DNA of 64,000 bases from Gillisella vitis (GCA_009744235.1 WPHV01000006.1:124001-188000); one strand, 5' to 3'; shown: positions 1-9,882, numbered from the stretch's first letter. Numbers and translations are program-made. The notes: generated by a model not told the origin, from the sequence alone.

Positions 1-189
1 CGGTGAGCGGTGTTCCTGACAAACAATCGATGGCCCGTTTCGTGCCTGCCCAAAGCTGGGCCTGTCTTCTCTGATATAGGAAGGCCTAAGCATGGGCAAA
101 AGGGCATAAGGCAGGTCTTGCTGATCACGGTTTCGCCAACAGGCACCGGGTGACAATGTTCCATCAAACGCTTAGCTATGCCAAAATAC

Positions 190-1170
190 CTAGAACCGGT
201 CCGAGACCCGAATCCCGGCTGGACCAAGAATAACGGCGACCAGCACCGGCAGGAAAAACAGGATCATCGGCACGGTCAGCTTTGGGGGTAGGGCGGCGGC
301 TTTCTTTTCTGCGGCATTCATCCGCTCGTCGCGGCCCTCTTGCGCCAGAACGCGCAGGGCCTGGCCGATTGGCGTTCCGTAGCGTTCCGCCTGGATCAAC
401 GCCTGGCAGACAGACTTGACGATTTCCAGCTGGGTTCGGTTTCCAAGGTTTTCATAGGCCGTCCGGCGGTCCTGGAGGAAGGACAGTTCCGCCGTGGTCA
501 GCACCATTTCCTCGGCCAGCGCCGGAGATTGAGACGCCATTTCATCGGCGACACGCCGCATCGCCGCTTCCATCGACATGCCGGATTCGACGCAGATCAG
601 CATCAGGTCCAACGCATCGGGCCAGGCTCGGCGAATTGAATGCTGCCGTTTGGTGATACGGTTGGAAATATAGATATTGGGCAGATAAAAGCCGACATAA
701 CCCGCCACAACCGTCGCCAGGAAACGCACGGCAAACGGCCTGGACTGCATGTTGTGCAAGGCGAAGATCCAGGTGGTTGCCAGGGCCAGAAACAGGAAGG
801 GCAGCAGGAAACGGGCCGTCAGAAACATGTTCAGGGCATTTTGGGAGCGCAAACCAGCGGTTTTCAGCCGGTCCATGGTCTTGTCGTCCACCAGCGCCTT
901 GCGCAGGTTGAAACGCTCGACGATCTTGCGCGCCGAACTGTTATCAGTATTGCGCAGGCTGCCGCGTCCGCCCTCGCTGTTCATTCTGGCCCGCTCGCGG
1001 GCGCGGATCAGTTCGCGCTCGGAGGATACGGCCTTCATCCGCTTGTTGAGGTCACTCCGCTCCAGCAGCGGTGAAATCAGGGTGTAAAGGGTGGCAAAAA
1101 CCGCAATGGCCACCAATACGGCGATCAGCAGGGTCGGGTTGGTCAGTGTGGCGGCAAGATCGGCAGACAT
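190..1170 (-). CDS. tadC: Tad pilus inner-membrane platform protein TadC
   Basis: This is one of two type II secretion F-domain (GspF-like) proteins expected to form the inner-membrane platform on which TadA drives Flp pilus assembly. The 326-residue protein has a membrane segment near residues 12-32, a charged cytoplasmic stretch, two more segments around 118-168, the F domain at about 185-300, and a final hydrophobic helix near 300-320. I chose the ATG preceded by GAGGA at 8 nt. An in-frame TTG 21 nt upstream would overlap tadB. It is the last gene of the minus-strand pilus operon, 10 nt after the tadB stop. The 189 nt beyond it hold no gene I can recognise. Confidence 0.93.
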   Translation of the reverse strand: MSADLAATLTNPTLLIAVLVAIAVFATLYTLISPLLERSDLNKRMKAVSSERELIRARERARMNSEGGRGSLRNTDNSSARKIVERFNLRKALVDDKTMDRLKTAGLRSQNALNMFLTARFLLPFLFLALATTWIFALHNMQSRPFAVRFLATVVAGYVGFYLPNIYISNRITKRQHSIRRAWPDALDLMLICVESGMSMEAAMRRVADEMASQSPALAEEMVLTTAELSFLQDRRTAYENLGNRTQLEIVKSVCQALIQAERYGTPIGQALRVLAQEGRDERMNAAEKKAAALPPKLTVPMILFFLPVLVAVILGPAGIRVSDRF

Positions 1171-1180
1171 TGGCACGTCC

Positions 1181-2185
1181 TCAAATGTCAAAATTGATCA
1201 TGTTACGCATGACGAAAATGCCGATAGACATCCAGAACGCCGAGAACCCCAGAATCATATGGCCGCGCGGGTCGGTAAACAGCACCATGATATAGGCTGG
1301 AGAGGAAATGTAGACGAGAAAGGCGACGATGAAGGGTAACGCGCCGATGATGACCGCTGATGCCTTGGCCTCCATCGACAAGGCGCTGACCTTGGCCTTC
1401 ATCTTGCGCCGCTCACGCAGCACTTTCGATAGATTGGACAGGGCTTCGGAGAGATTGCCGCCCGCCTGCGACTGAATGGCGATGACGATGGCAAAGAAGC
1501 TGACCTCCTGCAAAGGCATGGAGTTGAACATACGCCCGCAGGCTTCCGGCACCGTTATACCCAGTTGCTGGGCGTCGACCACACGGCGAAACTCGGTTTT
1601 GACCGGTTCCTGCGCATCGACGGCGATCATCCTCAGGGAATCGTTGAGCGGCAGGCCGGATTTGATCGACCGCACCATCACGTCCAGCGCATTGGGAAAC
1701 TCGGTCAGGAATTTTTCCTGGCGTCGGCGGATCAGGAAGCTGACGATCCAGCGCGGCAGGCCGGCACCAGCCGTAAAGGCAATCCCCAAGGACACAAACA
1801 GAGACATGCCGAGGACAAAGCACAGGCAGAAAAACACCAGACCAAGTGTGGTACTGGCAATGCTGAACTGGGTCAGGCTGACATCTAGACCGGTCTGGCC
1901 GAGCCGCTGTTTCAGCGACTGGCTGGAGATTTTCTTGTTTTTCTCATTCTGCTTGCGTTCGATTTCCTTCAGCGTGTCCTGCACGGACTTGCGTCGCTTG
2001 GAAAGCTCCTGAACCCGGTCGCGCGCCACCTGTTTCTTGGCGGTATCGGCTTCGGCATTTTTCACCCGGGCGAGGCGTGTGGCGGTTTTCTTGTCGGCCT
2101 GCACCCGTGAAAACAACAGGACATAGGCCAGCGATCCCGCCGCGAGGGCTGCAAGAAGCACGATGGCGAGCACATTGATGTTCAT
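1181..2185 (-). CDS. tadB: Tad pilus inner-membrane platform protein TadB
   Basis: This second F-domain platform protein (334 aa) is the usual partner of TadC. An N-terminal membrane anchor (residues 5-25) is followed by a Lys/Arg-rich helical region (30-95), a hydrophobic pair near 104-150, the F domain at about 165-275, and two C-terminal membrane helices. The gene begins 3 nt after the tadA stop and is followed directly by tadC, so translational coupling is likely. The family assignment is firm from the FPNALDVMVRSIKSGLPL and QAGGNLSEAL stretches typical of TadB. Confidence 0.93.
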   Translation of the reverse strand: MNINVLAIVLLAALAAGSLAYVLLFSRVQADKKTATRLARVKNAEADTAKKQVARDRVQELSKRRKSVQDTLKEIERKQNEKNKKISSQSLKQRLGQTGLDVSLTQFSIASTTLGLVFFCLCFVLGMSLFVSLGIAFTAGAGLPRWIVSFLIRRRQEKFLTEFPNALDVMVRSIKSGLPLNDSLRMIAVDAQEPVKTEFRRVVDAQQLGITVPEACGRMFNSMPLQEVSFFAIVIAIQSQAGGNLSEALSNLSKVLRERRKMKAKVSALSMEAKASAVIIGALPFIVAFLVYISSPAYIMVLFTDPRGHMILGFSAFWMSIGIFVMRNMINFDI

Positions 2186-2188
2186 GGC

Positions 2189-3667
2189 TTACACCACACC
2201 GGTTTTCTGTTCCATGGCGTCGAGCGCCGCCGCCAGGCGCCGTTCCTCGTTGTAATAGCGGGCGCGTTCCCAGAAATGTGGCTTGCCGATGCCGGTGGAG
2301 ACATGGCGGCCAATGATCTTGCCGGTCAGGTCCTCGCCTTCCATTTCAAAACGCATCAGGTCCTGGGTGATGATCACATCGCCCTCCATCCCCACCACCT
2401 CGGTAATCTGGGTGATGCGGCGTGTCCCGTCGCGCAGACGGGCAGCCTGGATGATGATGTCGACCGAGCCGGAAATAATCTCGCGCACGGTCTTTGCCGG
2501 TAGGGAATAGCCGCCCATGGCAATCATCGATTCCATACGGCTCAGGCATTCGCGTGGGGTATTGGCGTGGATGGTGCCCATTGAGCCGTCATGGCCGGTA
2601 TTCATCGCCTGCAACAGGTCGAAGACCTCCGATCCGCGCACCTCGCCGACGATGATTCGTTCCGGTCGCATGCGCAGGCAGTTCTTGACGAGATCACGCA
2701 TGGTGATTTCGCCTTCGCCCTCGATATTCGGCGGGCGCGTTTCCAGCCGGACGACATGCGGCTGCTGCAATTGCAATTCTGCTGTATCTTCGCAGGTGAT
2801 TACCCGTTCGTCGGCGTCAATATAACGGGTCAGGCAATTGAGCAGGGTGGTCTTGCCCGAGCCGGTGCCGCCGGAAATCACCACATTACAGCGCACCCGC
2901 CCGATGATTTGCAGGACTTGCGCACCTTCCGGCGTAATGGCACCAAACTTGACCAGCTGATCGAGATTGAGCTTATCCTTCTTGAATTTACGGATCGTCA
3001 GCGCCGGACCGTCGATGGACAGCGGCGGAGCGATCACGTTGACGCGCGAACCATCCGGCAGGCGGGCGTCGCAGATCGGGCTGCTCTCATCGACGCGTCG
3101 GCCAACCTGGCTGACGATGCGCTGGCAGATCGAGAGAAGCTGGGAATTGTCACGAAATCGGATATCCGATTCGATGGTTTTGCCGCCGACTTCGATAAAG
3201 GTCTGGCCGGCACCGTTGACCATGATGTCGGAAATATCGTCGCGGGCCAGCAAGGGTTCCAACGGGCCGTAGCCCAGCACGTCATTGCAGATGTCGTCGA
3301 GCAGCTCTTCCTGCTCGGAGATCGACATGGCGAAATTCTTGATGGAAATGATATCGTTGACGATATCGCGGATTTCCTCGCGCGCACTTTCCGCGTCCAG
3401 CTTGGCAAGCTGCGACAGGTCGATCGTGTCGATCAGCGCCGAAAAAACCTGGCTCTTGGTATCGTAATAATCCTCGGTCCGGTTTTGGCGACGACGCTGC
3501 GCGGGATCGGCGGGAGCGGCTGGCCTGGGTGACTCGGCCCGACCCGGTTCGATCCGTCCGGAGGCCGACACGGATGCTGGCATGCCGGGCGATGACAGTG
3601 CCGAGACCGGCGGCGCCATGCCGGAACCGGACTTTACAGACCCTTCATTTCCTCGTTTACCGAACAT
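2189..3667 (-). CDS. tadA: Pilus assembly ATPase TadA/CpaF
   Basis: This VirB11/PulE-family secretion ATPase powers Flp pilus extension from the cytoplasmic face of the platform. In 492 residues it shows a Pro/Ala/Ser-rich leader (about 15-60), the N-terminal domain, Walker A GGTGSGKT at 266-273, an Asp/His-box stretch containing [20 protein letters not shown], and a Walker B/His region with [16 protein letters not shown]. Length and motifs match CpaF proteins of alphaproteobacteria. It is transcribed after cpaE across a 48 nt gap. Confidence 0.96.
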   Translation of the reverse strand: MFGKRGNEGSVKSGSGMAPPVSALSSPGMPASVSASGRIEPGRAESPRPAAPADPAQRRRQNRTEDYYDTKSQVFSALIDTIDLSQLAKLDAESAREEIRDIVNDIISIKNFAMSISEQEELLDDICNDVLGYGPLEPLLARDDISDIMVNGAGQTFIEVGGKTIESDIRFRDNSQLLSICQRIVSQVGRRVDESSPICDARLPDGSRVNVIAPPLSIDGPALTIRKFKKDKLNLDQLVKFGAITPEGAQVLQIIGRVRCNVVISGGTGSGKTTLLNCLTRYIDADERVITCEDTAELQLQQPHVVRLETRPPNIEGEGEITMRDLVKNCLRMRPERIIVGEVRGSEVFDLLQAMNTGHDGSMGTIHANTPRECLSRMESMIAMGGYSLPAKTVREIISGSVDIIIQAARLRDGTRRITQITEVVGMEGDVIITQDLMRFEMEGEDLTGKIIGRHVSTGIGKPHFWERARYYNEERRLAAALDAMEQKTGVV

Positions 3668-3715
3668 TGTCTCGTTCCAGTCGGGCGTCTATGCGAGACG
3701 CCCTCGGTTGCATGT

Positions 3716-5002
3716 TTACTTGCGGGCCAGCTTGGCGAAGATCGTGCTGAGACCCGGTCTTTTCGGCTTCTTGATACTGACCCGTCCGGTGATGAGATGG
3801 GCGAGCTGCGAGAACGTCTCCGCCGTCGGACTTTTCGCATCGATCTCGGCGATCATCCGGCCACTATTGGCGGCATTGCCAAACAGCTGAATATCGAAAG
3901 GAATGATCGCGGCCGGCTGCATGTCCAGCGGTTCGAAAAAATCGCTGGGCGAAATTTCCGGCCGTTTCGGCATTCCGGCCTGGTTAAGAATCAGATGCGG
4001 CGCCTTGTCGTTCGGCCGCAGACGCTTCAAGGCATCGAGCAGGTTCTTGACGTTGCGCAAATTTGCAAGATCCGGCACGCAGGTCAGGACGATCTCGTCC
4101 ACTTCCGATAGCAGCGCCAGCGTCCATTCATTCCAGCTATGCGGCAGGTCCAGCACCGCGACCGGAGCGCTGCGTTGCAGGGTTTCCAACAGCGGTAGGA
4201 AGGCGCCGCGCTCAAAATCATAGGCCCGGTCCAGCAGGGAGGGGGCGGCCAGCAGGGACAGGTTTTGCGAACAGGAGGTCAGTAGGCGATCGAGAAACAC
4301 TTCGTCCAGGCGCTCCGGAGCAAAGACCGCTTCGGCTATGCCCTGGGCCGGGTCCTGGTCGAAATCGATATTGGCCGTGCCATAGGGCAGGTCCAGATCG
4401 GCCAGGATGGTTTCGGAGGAAAACAGCGAGGCGACCATGAAGGCGGCATTATGGGCGATGGTGGAGGAGCCGACGCCGCCTTTTGCGCCTATGAAGGCAA
4501 TGCTGCGCCCAAGCGGCTCGGCATCGGGGTCGATGAAGATCGATGACAAGGCCCCGATGACGTCGGCCATGCTGACTGGCGCCACGATATAATCGGAGAC
4601 GCCATTGCGCATCAATTCGCGGTAAAGAGCGATGTCGTTATAGCGTCCAACGACGATGACCCGGGTCGAGGGGTCGCAGACATCGGCCAGCGGCGCCAGC
4701 TCTAAGAGCAGGTTCTCAGGCTTCGCATCGGTTTCCAGAATGACCAGATTGGGGGTCGGTGCCCCGGCAAACATATTGACCGCCGCCGAAATGCCGCCGC
4801 TTGTTACCCGCATGCTGACCTTTGTCATGCGCCGGTCACGGGCGGCTTCTTCCATCACTGCCAGCACACTGTCCGAGATGCAGAACGCATGCACGGAAAT
4901 GCGCGGCAAGGGCCGCAATTGCTCGAGATTACCGGTTCTCACCGGTTCCGCGGCCAGGCCGTCTTCGTTCGATCCGGCGATATCGTATTTGATGGTATTC
5001 AT
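3716..5002 (-). CDS. cpaE: Pilus localisation ATPase CpaE (ParA/MinD-like)
   Basis: CpaE (also called TadZ) helps place the Tad machine in the cell. The 428-residue protein has an N-terminal receiver-like domain (about 35-155) and a MinD/ParA-type ATPase domain whose deviant Walker A, KGGVGSS, is at 174-180. I use the ATG 26 nt after the cpaD stop, which has an AGG-type ribosome site. A longer open frame runs another 83 codons into cpaD but has no family resemblance and is only overlap. It sits between cpaD and tadA in the operon. Confidence 0.93.
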   Translation of the reverse strand: MNTIKYDIAGSNEDGLAAEPVRTGNLEQLRPLPRISVHAFCISDSVLAVMEEAARDRRMTKVSMRVTSGGISAAVNMFAGAPTPNLVILETDAKPENLLLELAPLADVCDPSTRVIVVGRYNDIALYRELMRNGVSDYIVAPVSMADVIGALSSIFIDPDAEPLGRSIAFIGAKGGVGSSTIAHNAAFMVASLFSSETILADLDLPYGTANIDFDQDPAQGIAEAVFAPERLDEVFLDRLLTSCSQNLSLLAAPSLLDRAYDFERGAFLPLLETLQRSAPVAVLDLPHSWNEWTLALLSEVDEIVLTCVPDLANLRNVKNLLDALKRLRPNDKAPHLILNQAGMPKRPEISPSDFFEPLDMQPAAIIPFDIQLFGNAANSGRMIAEIDAKSPTAETFSQLAHLITGRVSIKKPKRPGLSTIFAKLARK

Positions 5003-5028
5003 CAGCCTGCCCCCGCGATCCTTGTCGA

Positions 5029-5736
5029 TCAATCCGTGGATGTCGTGGTTGAGGTGTCCTTGCCGTCGCGATAATTGTCGATCACCGTCGAGCGACGCTC
5101 GGCATCGATCGGCGTCATACCGCGCGGCGCGATCAGGTCCGTCGGGCTGGCAACCTGCGCCGCCAGATTGGCCTGGGAGGCACAGCCGAAATTCTGCCAG
5201 TTCTTGTTCTGCGCCGTGTCGTTGGAGAGATCCTCCGGCCATTGGCCACACGGTCCGGCCACCGCCGTAGTTGCGACATAGCTCAGCCGGATCGGCGCGG
5301 CATCACCTGTTGCGCTGGCCCGGTAAGGCCGTTCAACGATTTTGGGGGCGGCAATGCCCTTGGATACCAGCAGGCTGCGCACCTGGCGAGCGATGCTGGA
5401 GGCCGCCATTGTATTGGGAGATCCTTGCGGCACCAGGATCTGCACATAGCCGGTGGATGCATTGCGGTAATCCTGGGCAAAGCCCGTCACCGCATCGCTC
5501 ATGCCGATCGTCAGGCGGCTTGAGCCCTGCGCGACCGGAAGATCCAGCGAATGCTCGACATCGGTGACGATGATCGGATGGCGGGTACGGTAATCGTCGG
5601 GAATCGAGCCGGTGGACATCTCGTCTTTCATACCGCCGCAGCTGCTAAGCGGCAGGATGGCCGTCAACCCGAGGAGGAGGGCGCAAGCGCGTGTGACGGA
5701 CAAGGTAGGGTGAAGTATCATCGTGTCCGCCCTCAT
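5029..5736 (-). CDS. cpaD: Pilus assembly lipoprotein CpaD
   Basis: CpaD is an outer-membrane-associated lipoprotein that assists the CpaC secretin. The 235-residue product begins with a hydrophobic signal ending in a lipobox LPLSSC, then a short MSTGSIP stretch and the CpaD domain, which contains GFAQDYRNASTGYVQILVPQ. Its ATG overlaps the cpaC stop (ATGA). A second ATG five codons later has GAGGG spaced 8 nt upstream and gives an equally good signal peptide, so the exact start is uncertain. Confidence 0.92.
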   Translation of the reverse strand: MRADTMILHPTLSVTRACALLLGLTAILPLSSCGGMKDEMSTGSIPDDYRTRHPIIVTDVEHSLDLPVAQGSSRLTIGMSDAVTGFAQDYRNASTGYVQILVPQGSPNTMAASSIARQVRSLLVSKGIAAPKIVERPYRASATGDAAPIRLSYVATTAVAGPCGQWPEDLSNDTAQNKNWQNFGCASQANLAAQVASPTDLIAPRGMTPIDAERRSTVIDNYRDGKDTSTTTSTD

Positions 5737-7310
5737 TTGTAAATATAGCCGACGGTGCCGTGATAGGCGCCGTTTGCCGTGGCTTCCTTGCGACCGTAGA
5801 CTTTGTTGACACGGTTCAGGAAATACATGGCGCCGTCTCCGGCAGGATTGAAATTGTCGTCGGGACGCGCCAGCGCGTTGCGGGTGACGGGCCGGACCAG
5901 ATAAGGCGTTGCGATGATCACCAGTTCGGTTTCGTTGCGCACGAAATCCTTGCTGCGAAACAGCGTGCCGAAGATCGGGATTTTCGAAATGCCTGGCAGT
6001 CCAGACATGGCCTGACGGACATTGTCCTGAACCAGACCGGCAATCACAATCGATCCACCGGAGGGCAGCTCGACCGTGGTCGAGGCCTCGCGCTTGCGGA
6101 TCGACAGATAGGTGGAACCAGGGATGGACGCATCCGAATTGCCCTCTACCACCGATCCTTCATAGGTCGGTTCGGAAACATTGGTTTCGATCGCCAGGCT
6201 GATACGGCCCGGAGACAGCACGACTGGCCGGAAGTTCAGCTGAATACCGTAATCGACGGTCGAGGTCGTGCGAGAGACGGTTTTCTGCCCGGTGGTGCTG
6301 TCGGTGCTGATTTCCTGGCCGGCTGCCAGACGATATTCGCCGCCAACATAGAATTTCGCCTGTTCGCCGGAAATTGCCGTCAGGCTGGGCTCAGCCAGCG
6401 TGCGCATTACACCCGCCTGCTCCATGGCGTTGACATAAGCGCTGATGCCAAAGCTGCCGAAGGTCTTGGAAATCGTGGCGGTGCCGCCAACGTCGACGGA
6501 ATTGCCGAGGTTGGAAGGATTGGCGTAGCTGATGCCGCTGGTGCCATCCGTAGCGCTGGCGCTGACGCCAAGCTGTTTCAGTACCTGACGGCTGACTTCG
6601 GCAACGGTGACTTTCAGCGTGACCTGATCTTCGCCTTCGATGGTCAGCATGTTGACGATCTGCGAGGTTTGACGATCTTCCGCATAGATCGCCACCGCTC
6701 CGTCGCCGCTGCTGTTGCTGGTTGCGGTTTCTCCGCGGGTGGTGGCTTCACCACCCTGGAGGAAAGCCTTGGCTAGGCTGACGGCCCGCGACGAATCCTG
6801 CGGGGTGCGCACTGTGCCGCTCAGCACCACGTTGTCAGAGATGATCTCGACCTTGATATTGGACTCAGGGATGAACCGGCTCAGGTTGGTTTGCAGACCC
6901 TCGATATCCCGTTCGATTTGCAGATCGAGACTGACGATCTCGCGGCCATCCGCCCCGAAAATGAAAATATTGGTCTGGCCAACCTTCTTGCCGAACAGAT
7001 AGATCCGGCGGGAGGTGCGGGTGACGGCATCGGCCAGTTCCGGATCGGCCACCAGGATATCATGCGCATCTTCCGGCAGATCGACGACGATGGCCTTGTT
7101 GAGGCCAAGCTTCAGGTCACGCCGCACACCGGGGCCGGTTTGGGCGATGCGCACCAGGCTCTGGGCACCGGCGGCAAGCGCGTCAGCCTGCCAGACAAGC
7201 ATATTTTCTCCCGGCAAGCCGGTAATCGACAGGCCAAGCGAAAGGCTGCCGGTGATCATGATCCGCAGCAGGCGAGCAGGGGTGAGGCGCATGGAAAATC
7301 GTCCGTTCAT
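5733..7310 (-). CDS. cpaC: Tad pilus secretin CpaC (RcpA)
   Basis: This is the outer-membrane secretin through which the Flp pilus exits. The 525-residue protein has a signal peptide (about 1-48), a pilus/secretin N-domain (about 60-135), a BON-like section, and the secretin domain (about 280-480) with EPSLTAISGEQAKFYVGGEY and the C-terminal VPILGTLF-like segment KIPIFGTLFRSKDF. The start codon overlaps the cpaB stop (ATGA) and the stop overlaps cpaD, so cpaB-cpaC-cpaD are translationally coupled. Confidence 0.95.
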   Translation of the reverse strand: MNGRFSMRLTPARLLRIMITGSLSLGLSITGLPGENMLVWQADALAAGAQSLVRIAQTGPGVRRDLKLGLNKAIVVDLPEDAHDILVADPELADAVTRTSRRIYLFGKKVGQTNIFIFGADGREIVSLDLQIERDIEGLQTNLSRFIPESNIKVEIISDNVVLSGTVRTPQDSSRAVSLAKAFLQGGEATTRGETATSNSSGDGAVAIYAEDRQTSQIVNMLTIEGEDQVTLKVTVAEVSRQVLKQLGVSASATDGTSGISYANPSNLGNSVDVGGTATISKTFGSFGISAYVNAMEQAGVMRTLAEPSLTAISGEQAKFYVGGEYRLAAGQEISTDSTTGQKTVSRTTSTVDYGIQLNFRPVVLSPGRISLAIETNVSEPTYEGSVVEGNSDASIPGSTYLSIRKREASTTVELPSGGSIVIAGLVQDNVRQAMSGLPGISKIPIFGTLFRSKDFVRNETELVIIATPYLVRPVTRNALARPDDNFNPAGDGAMYFLNRVNKVYGRKEATANGAYHGTVGYIYK

Positions 7311-8116
7311 TGTTTTGCAGCTCCCGCGCTCTTGACGATCTGCCCGGATTTGATGACCTGCACCTGTGGCCCACCGCTATCGCCGCTCAGCAGGTAGCTG
7401 GCGGAACTATTGTCCTGCTCCTGGGCATCCGCCACTGAGCGCAGCGCCAGTGACAGGCGCTCGGCCATCTGCTGGGCAACCGTCAGCACCTTGGTTTGCT
7501 CCGGTGTCAGTTCCAGTGTTGCGGTGGTGCCGATGACCGAACGGGTGCCGTCGTTCTTTTCCTCGATCTGCTGGTCGATTGCGAGAACGCGGACATTGGA
7601 CAGCACGGTTTCGGTCAGATGGTTATCGTTATCGCCCTTGCGGACCATGATTACGTCGACCCGGTCATTGGGCAGGATGAAGCCGCCAGCACCGGTTGCC
7701 ACGGAAATTTCCGTGGAGATTGCCCGCTTTCCGGCTGGAAGCAGCGCTGAAAGGGTCCGGCTGGAGGCGTCGGCGATCTTTTCGATTCGGATCGGCTCAC
7801 CTTCGAAAATCGGTAGCCGCACGACAAGCCCGGCGAGGTCGCTCAAGGCCTGGGGACGGTTCTCTTCCGTCACGAAACCGTCGACCAGGTCGGTCTTCGG
7901 CCAGTCCATCCAGCGCATGGCCTTATCGGTCAGGCGGGCGCCGACCGGCAGGCTGGCGGCGGCGATCAGCACCTTGGTGGTCGGTTCCTTCGTCACCACA
8001 GGCTCGGATTGCTGCACCACGACGCGCTTTTGCCCGCTCAGCCCCATGGCCAGCAGACCGGCCAGACCGGCCGCGGCCACGGCGACGAAGAGAATGAGAA
8101 TGCGGGCGGGCTTCAT
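7307..8116 (-). CDS. cpaB: Flp pilus assembly protein CpaB (RcpC)
   Basis: CpaB is a periplasmic, membrane-anchored accessory of the secretin channel. The 269-residue protein starts with a membrane anchor (residues 5-27) followed by a SAF domain at about 45-110 (LIAAASLPVGARLTDKAMRW) and the RcpC domain. The ATG has AAGGA 7 nt upstream. The 3' end overlaps cpaC by the ATGA quartet. Between this gene and cpaA lies a 110 nt AT-rich gap. Confidence 0.93.
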   Translation of the reverse strand: MKPARILILFVAVAAAGLAGLLAMGLSGQKRVVVQQSEPVVTKEPTTKVLIAAASLPVGARLTDKAMRWMDWPKTDLVDGFVTEENRPQALSDLAGLVVRLPIFEGEPIRIEKIADASSRTLSALLPAGKRAISTEISVATGAGGFILPNDRVDVIMVRKGDNDNHLTETVLSNVRVLAIDQQIEEKNDGTRSVIGTTATLELTPEQTKVLTVAQQMAERLSLALRSVADAQEQDNSSASYLLSGDSGGPQVQVIKSGQIVKSAGAAKQ

Positions 8117-8226
8117 GGTCTGTCCTTAAGTCGGCGGAAGCTTTCTTAAGGTCGAAAAGAACAGAAATTGGTGTAATTATAGTTAACAACCGCCTTACTG
8201 GCGTGGTTAACAAAATATTGCCGGAT

Positions 8227-8745
8227 TTATTTCGGCGAAACTGTCGCCAAGGCCAATGTCACCACTGGGGCACTGAGAAAACTGCAAAAACCGCCAATGG
8301 CGATGGCAATACCATAGGGAATTTTTTTCTCGACAATCAGCGAGCGCGGCAGGCGCAGTCCAAGGGCCATTACTGTATTGGCCTGGCTGCGCAAAGCCAG
8401 GATCATCAGGGTCAGCACGCCGCCGAACACCGCGACTTCAATCAGAAATTCCACCAGGCTGATATTGAAACCATACCATACGGCAGCAGCCGTCAAAAGC
8501 TTGGCGTCGCCGCCGCCCATGACGTTTAATGCAAACAGCGTGAAGCAACCGAAAAACACGATCAGACCCGCCGTGAGATGCAGTCCGGCCAATCCTATAG
8601 GCAGGCCCAACACCAGAGCGAGGGCGGTAAAACCGATAAGCAGCACAAGGGGGATCGCATTGGGGATCTTCATCTCGAACAGATCTGTAAAGGCCGCCAG
8701 CGCCAGGCAAAGAGGAAAAATCAGTGACAGCGTGACAGCCAGCAT
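8227..8745 (-). CDS. cpaA: Prepilin peptidase CpaA (A24 family)
   Basis: This integral-membrane aspartic protease removes the leader of the Flp pilins. The 172-residue product is almost entirely hydrophobic (about six segments) and carries both A24 catalytic aspartates: one in AAFTDLFEMKIPN near residue 20 and one in the GxGD motif, here GGGD, near the middle. The open frame extends 31 codons further upstream, but that part is hydrophilic. The chosen ATG gives the usual ~170-residue length, although its ribosome site is weak. It lies just downstream of the two pilin genes. Confidence 0.88.
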   Translation of the reverse strand: MLAVTLSLIFPLCLALAAFTDLFEMKIPNAIPLVLLIGFTALALVLGLPIGLAGLHLTAGLIVFFGCFTLFALNVMGGGDAKLLTAAAVWYGFNISLVEFLIEVAVFGGVLTLMILALRSQANTVMALGLRLPRSLIVEKKIPYGIAIAIGGFCSFLSAPVVTLALATVSPK

Positions 8746-8887
8746 GGCGGATGAACCCTTTGACGACGTGATTTTAAAGAATCGACCATGGCGCAAAGCC
8801 ATTACCGAATCATTCTCTGGACTGAAAATTCTGGTCACTCAGAATATTTGGGGTGGGAAATATTTAGGACAGGCTCTCCCGTCCATC

Positions 8888-8917
8888 AAAGAGAAAAGCC
8901 GCCCTTGCGAGGCGGCT
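8888..8917 (-). terminator. Rho-independent terminator of the pilin genes
   Basis: Read on the minus strand, the 7-bp stem AGCCGCC/GGCGGCT (8897-8917, 7-nt loop) is followed by TTTCTCTTT. It lies 30 nt after the stop of the downstream pilin and 143 nt before cpaA. It should therefore separate abundant pilin mRNA from the assembly operon. Confidence 0.75.
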
Positions 8918-8947
8918 CTTATAGCCTTGAGGCGGCTCGTTTCAAGC

Positions 8948-9133
8948 TTACTTGGTTGCGTCCGCACCCTTATTCATCTGCGTTGTCAGGTTATTAAAGG
9001 TGTTGCCAATGCTGGTACCGAGTGTGGTTGCGCCAGCGACGAGTGCAACGGAAATCAGAGCGGCGATCAGGCCGTATTCGATGGCCGTTGCACCGGATTC
9101 ATCTTTCATAAAACGTGCGAAAAACTTGGACAT
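8948..9133 (-). CDS. Flp-family type IVb pilin (copy 1)
   Basis: This is a major-pilin-type Flp protein of 61 residues. The prepilin cleavage site is Gly-Ala in KDESG/ATAIEYG, giving a mature N-terminus with the conserved Glu and Tyr of Flp pilins and a single hydrophobic helix. I use ATG at MSKFFARF by analogy with copy 2. A GTG six codons upstream is possible. It lies 188 nt downstream of copy 2, and the intervening region contains a long-range inverted repeat (9220-9231 with 9284-9296). Confidence 0.93.
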   Translation of the reverse strand: MSKFFARFMKDESGATAIEYGLIAALISVALVAGATTLGTSIGNTFNNLTTQMNKGADATK

Positions 9134-9321
9134 GCGCTTTTCATGCTCCACAAGTGTTGTTCTGACCAGTGAAATGTTTCTACTGAACGGTTGACGTAAA
9201 AATGCAGATCGGCATCCTGTTAGGGTATTTCACTCTGCATTGAACCGGTGAGATATTCTAAAGTTTTAAGAATTTTCAGACAAGAAAATGCCCTAATATC
9301 TTATCAGCTTTAGCAACGACA

Positions 9322-9507
9322 TTACTTGGATGCGGTGGCCGCCTTATTCATCTGCGTAGTCAGATTGGTGAACGTATTGTTCAGGCTCGAGCCGAGCGAC
9401 GTTGCGCCAGCCACGAGTGCGACGGAAATCAAAGCGGCGATCAAACCGTATTCGATGGCGGTTGCGCCGGATTCGTCCTTCATAAAACGTGCGAAAATCT
9501 TGGACAT
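9322..9507 (-). CDS. Flp-family type IVb pilin (copy 2)
   Basis: This is a second Flp pilin, 61 residues, identical to copy 1 through the leader and most of the transmembrane helix (ESG/ATAIEYGLIAALISV). It differs mainly in the last 25 residues. The start ATG is set by a strong AGGAG 6 nt upstream, so the thirteen codons before it in the open frame are not translated. It is the first gene of the minus-strand pilus cluster, facing the divergent secretin-N-domain gene. Which copy is the major pilin cannot be told from sequence. Confidence 0.93.
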   Translation of the reverse strand: MSKIFARFMKDESGATAIEYGLIAALISVALVAGATSLGSSLNNTFTNLTTQMNKAATASK

Positions 9508-9882
9508 GCTCTTCTCCTGCTCCATAAGGTTTTTCTTATCCGCCAACTATTTTTGTTGTCCGGTTGAGCTGAAATTACAGGTCGCCGCATTGCTATCGCC
9601 TTAAGAAAACAAGTTAATTATCCTTGAACGGCAGCTTGATTTCAGTGTGGTAAATGAAGCCGAAAGATAGTCGGAAAAATTGTATTCACTCCGGAAAAAG
9701 GCCAGCCTACAGCATGTTTACATGCAAAATTATGCAAGTATGTGTCAGTTGTGGCCGCTGATATGCCAGTGTTTATTGCGAGATGAACCGTATTATGTCC
9801 TGACAGGAGACGGTGGCTTTAGGGTTCATTTACCATTTTATCTCAATCTATGGATCTGATCTGCACGAGAGAAATATTTTCC
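9508..9882 (+). promoter_or_regulatory. Divergent intergenic region between pilin and plus-strand pilus genes
   Basis: This AT-rich 375-nt gap must hold the promoters of both the pilin genes (minus) and the plus-strand pilus genes. I see a small inverted repeat GCATG-TTTA-CATGC at 9712-9725 flanked by TGCAAAATTATGCA, but no motif I can assign to a named regulator. Confidence 0.5.

Noticed and set aside
2591..3532. 313-codon plus-strand frame inside tadA
   Set aside because: It lies wholly within the TadA/CpaF ATPase coding sequence on the opposite strand and is a shadow.
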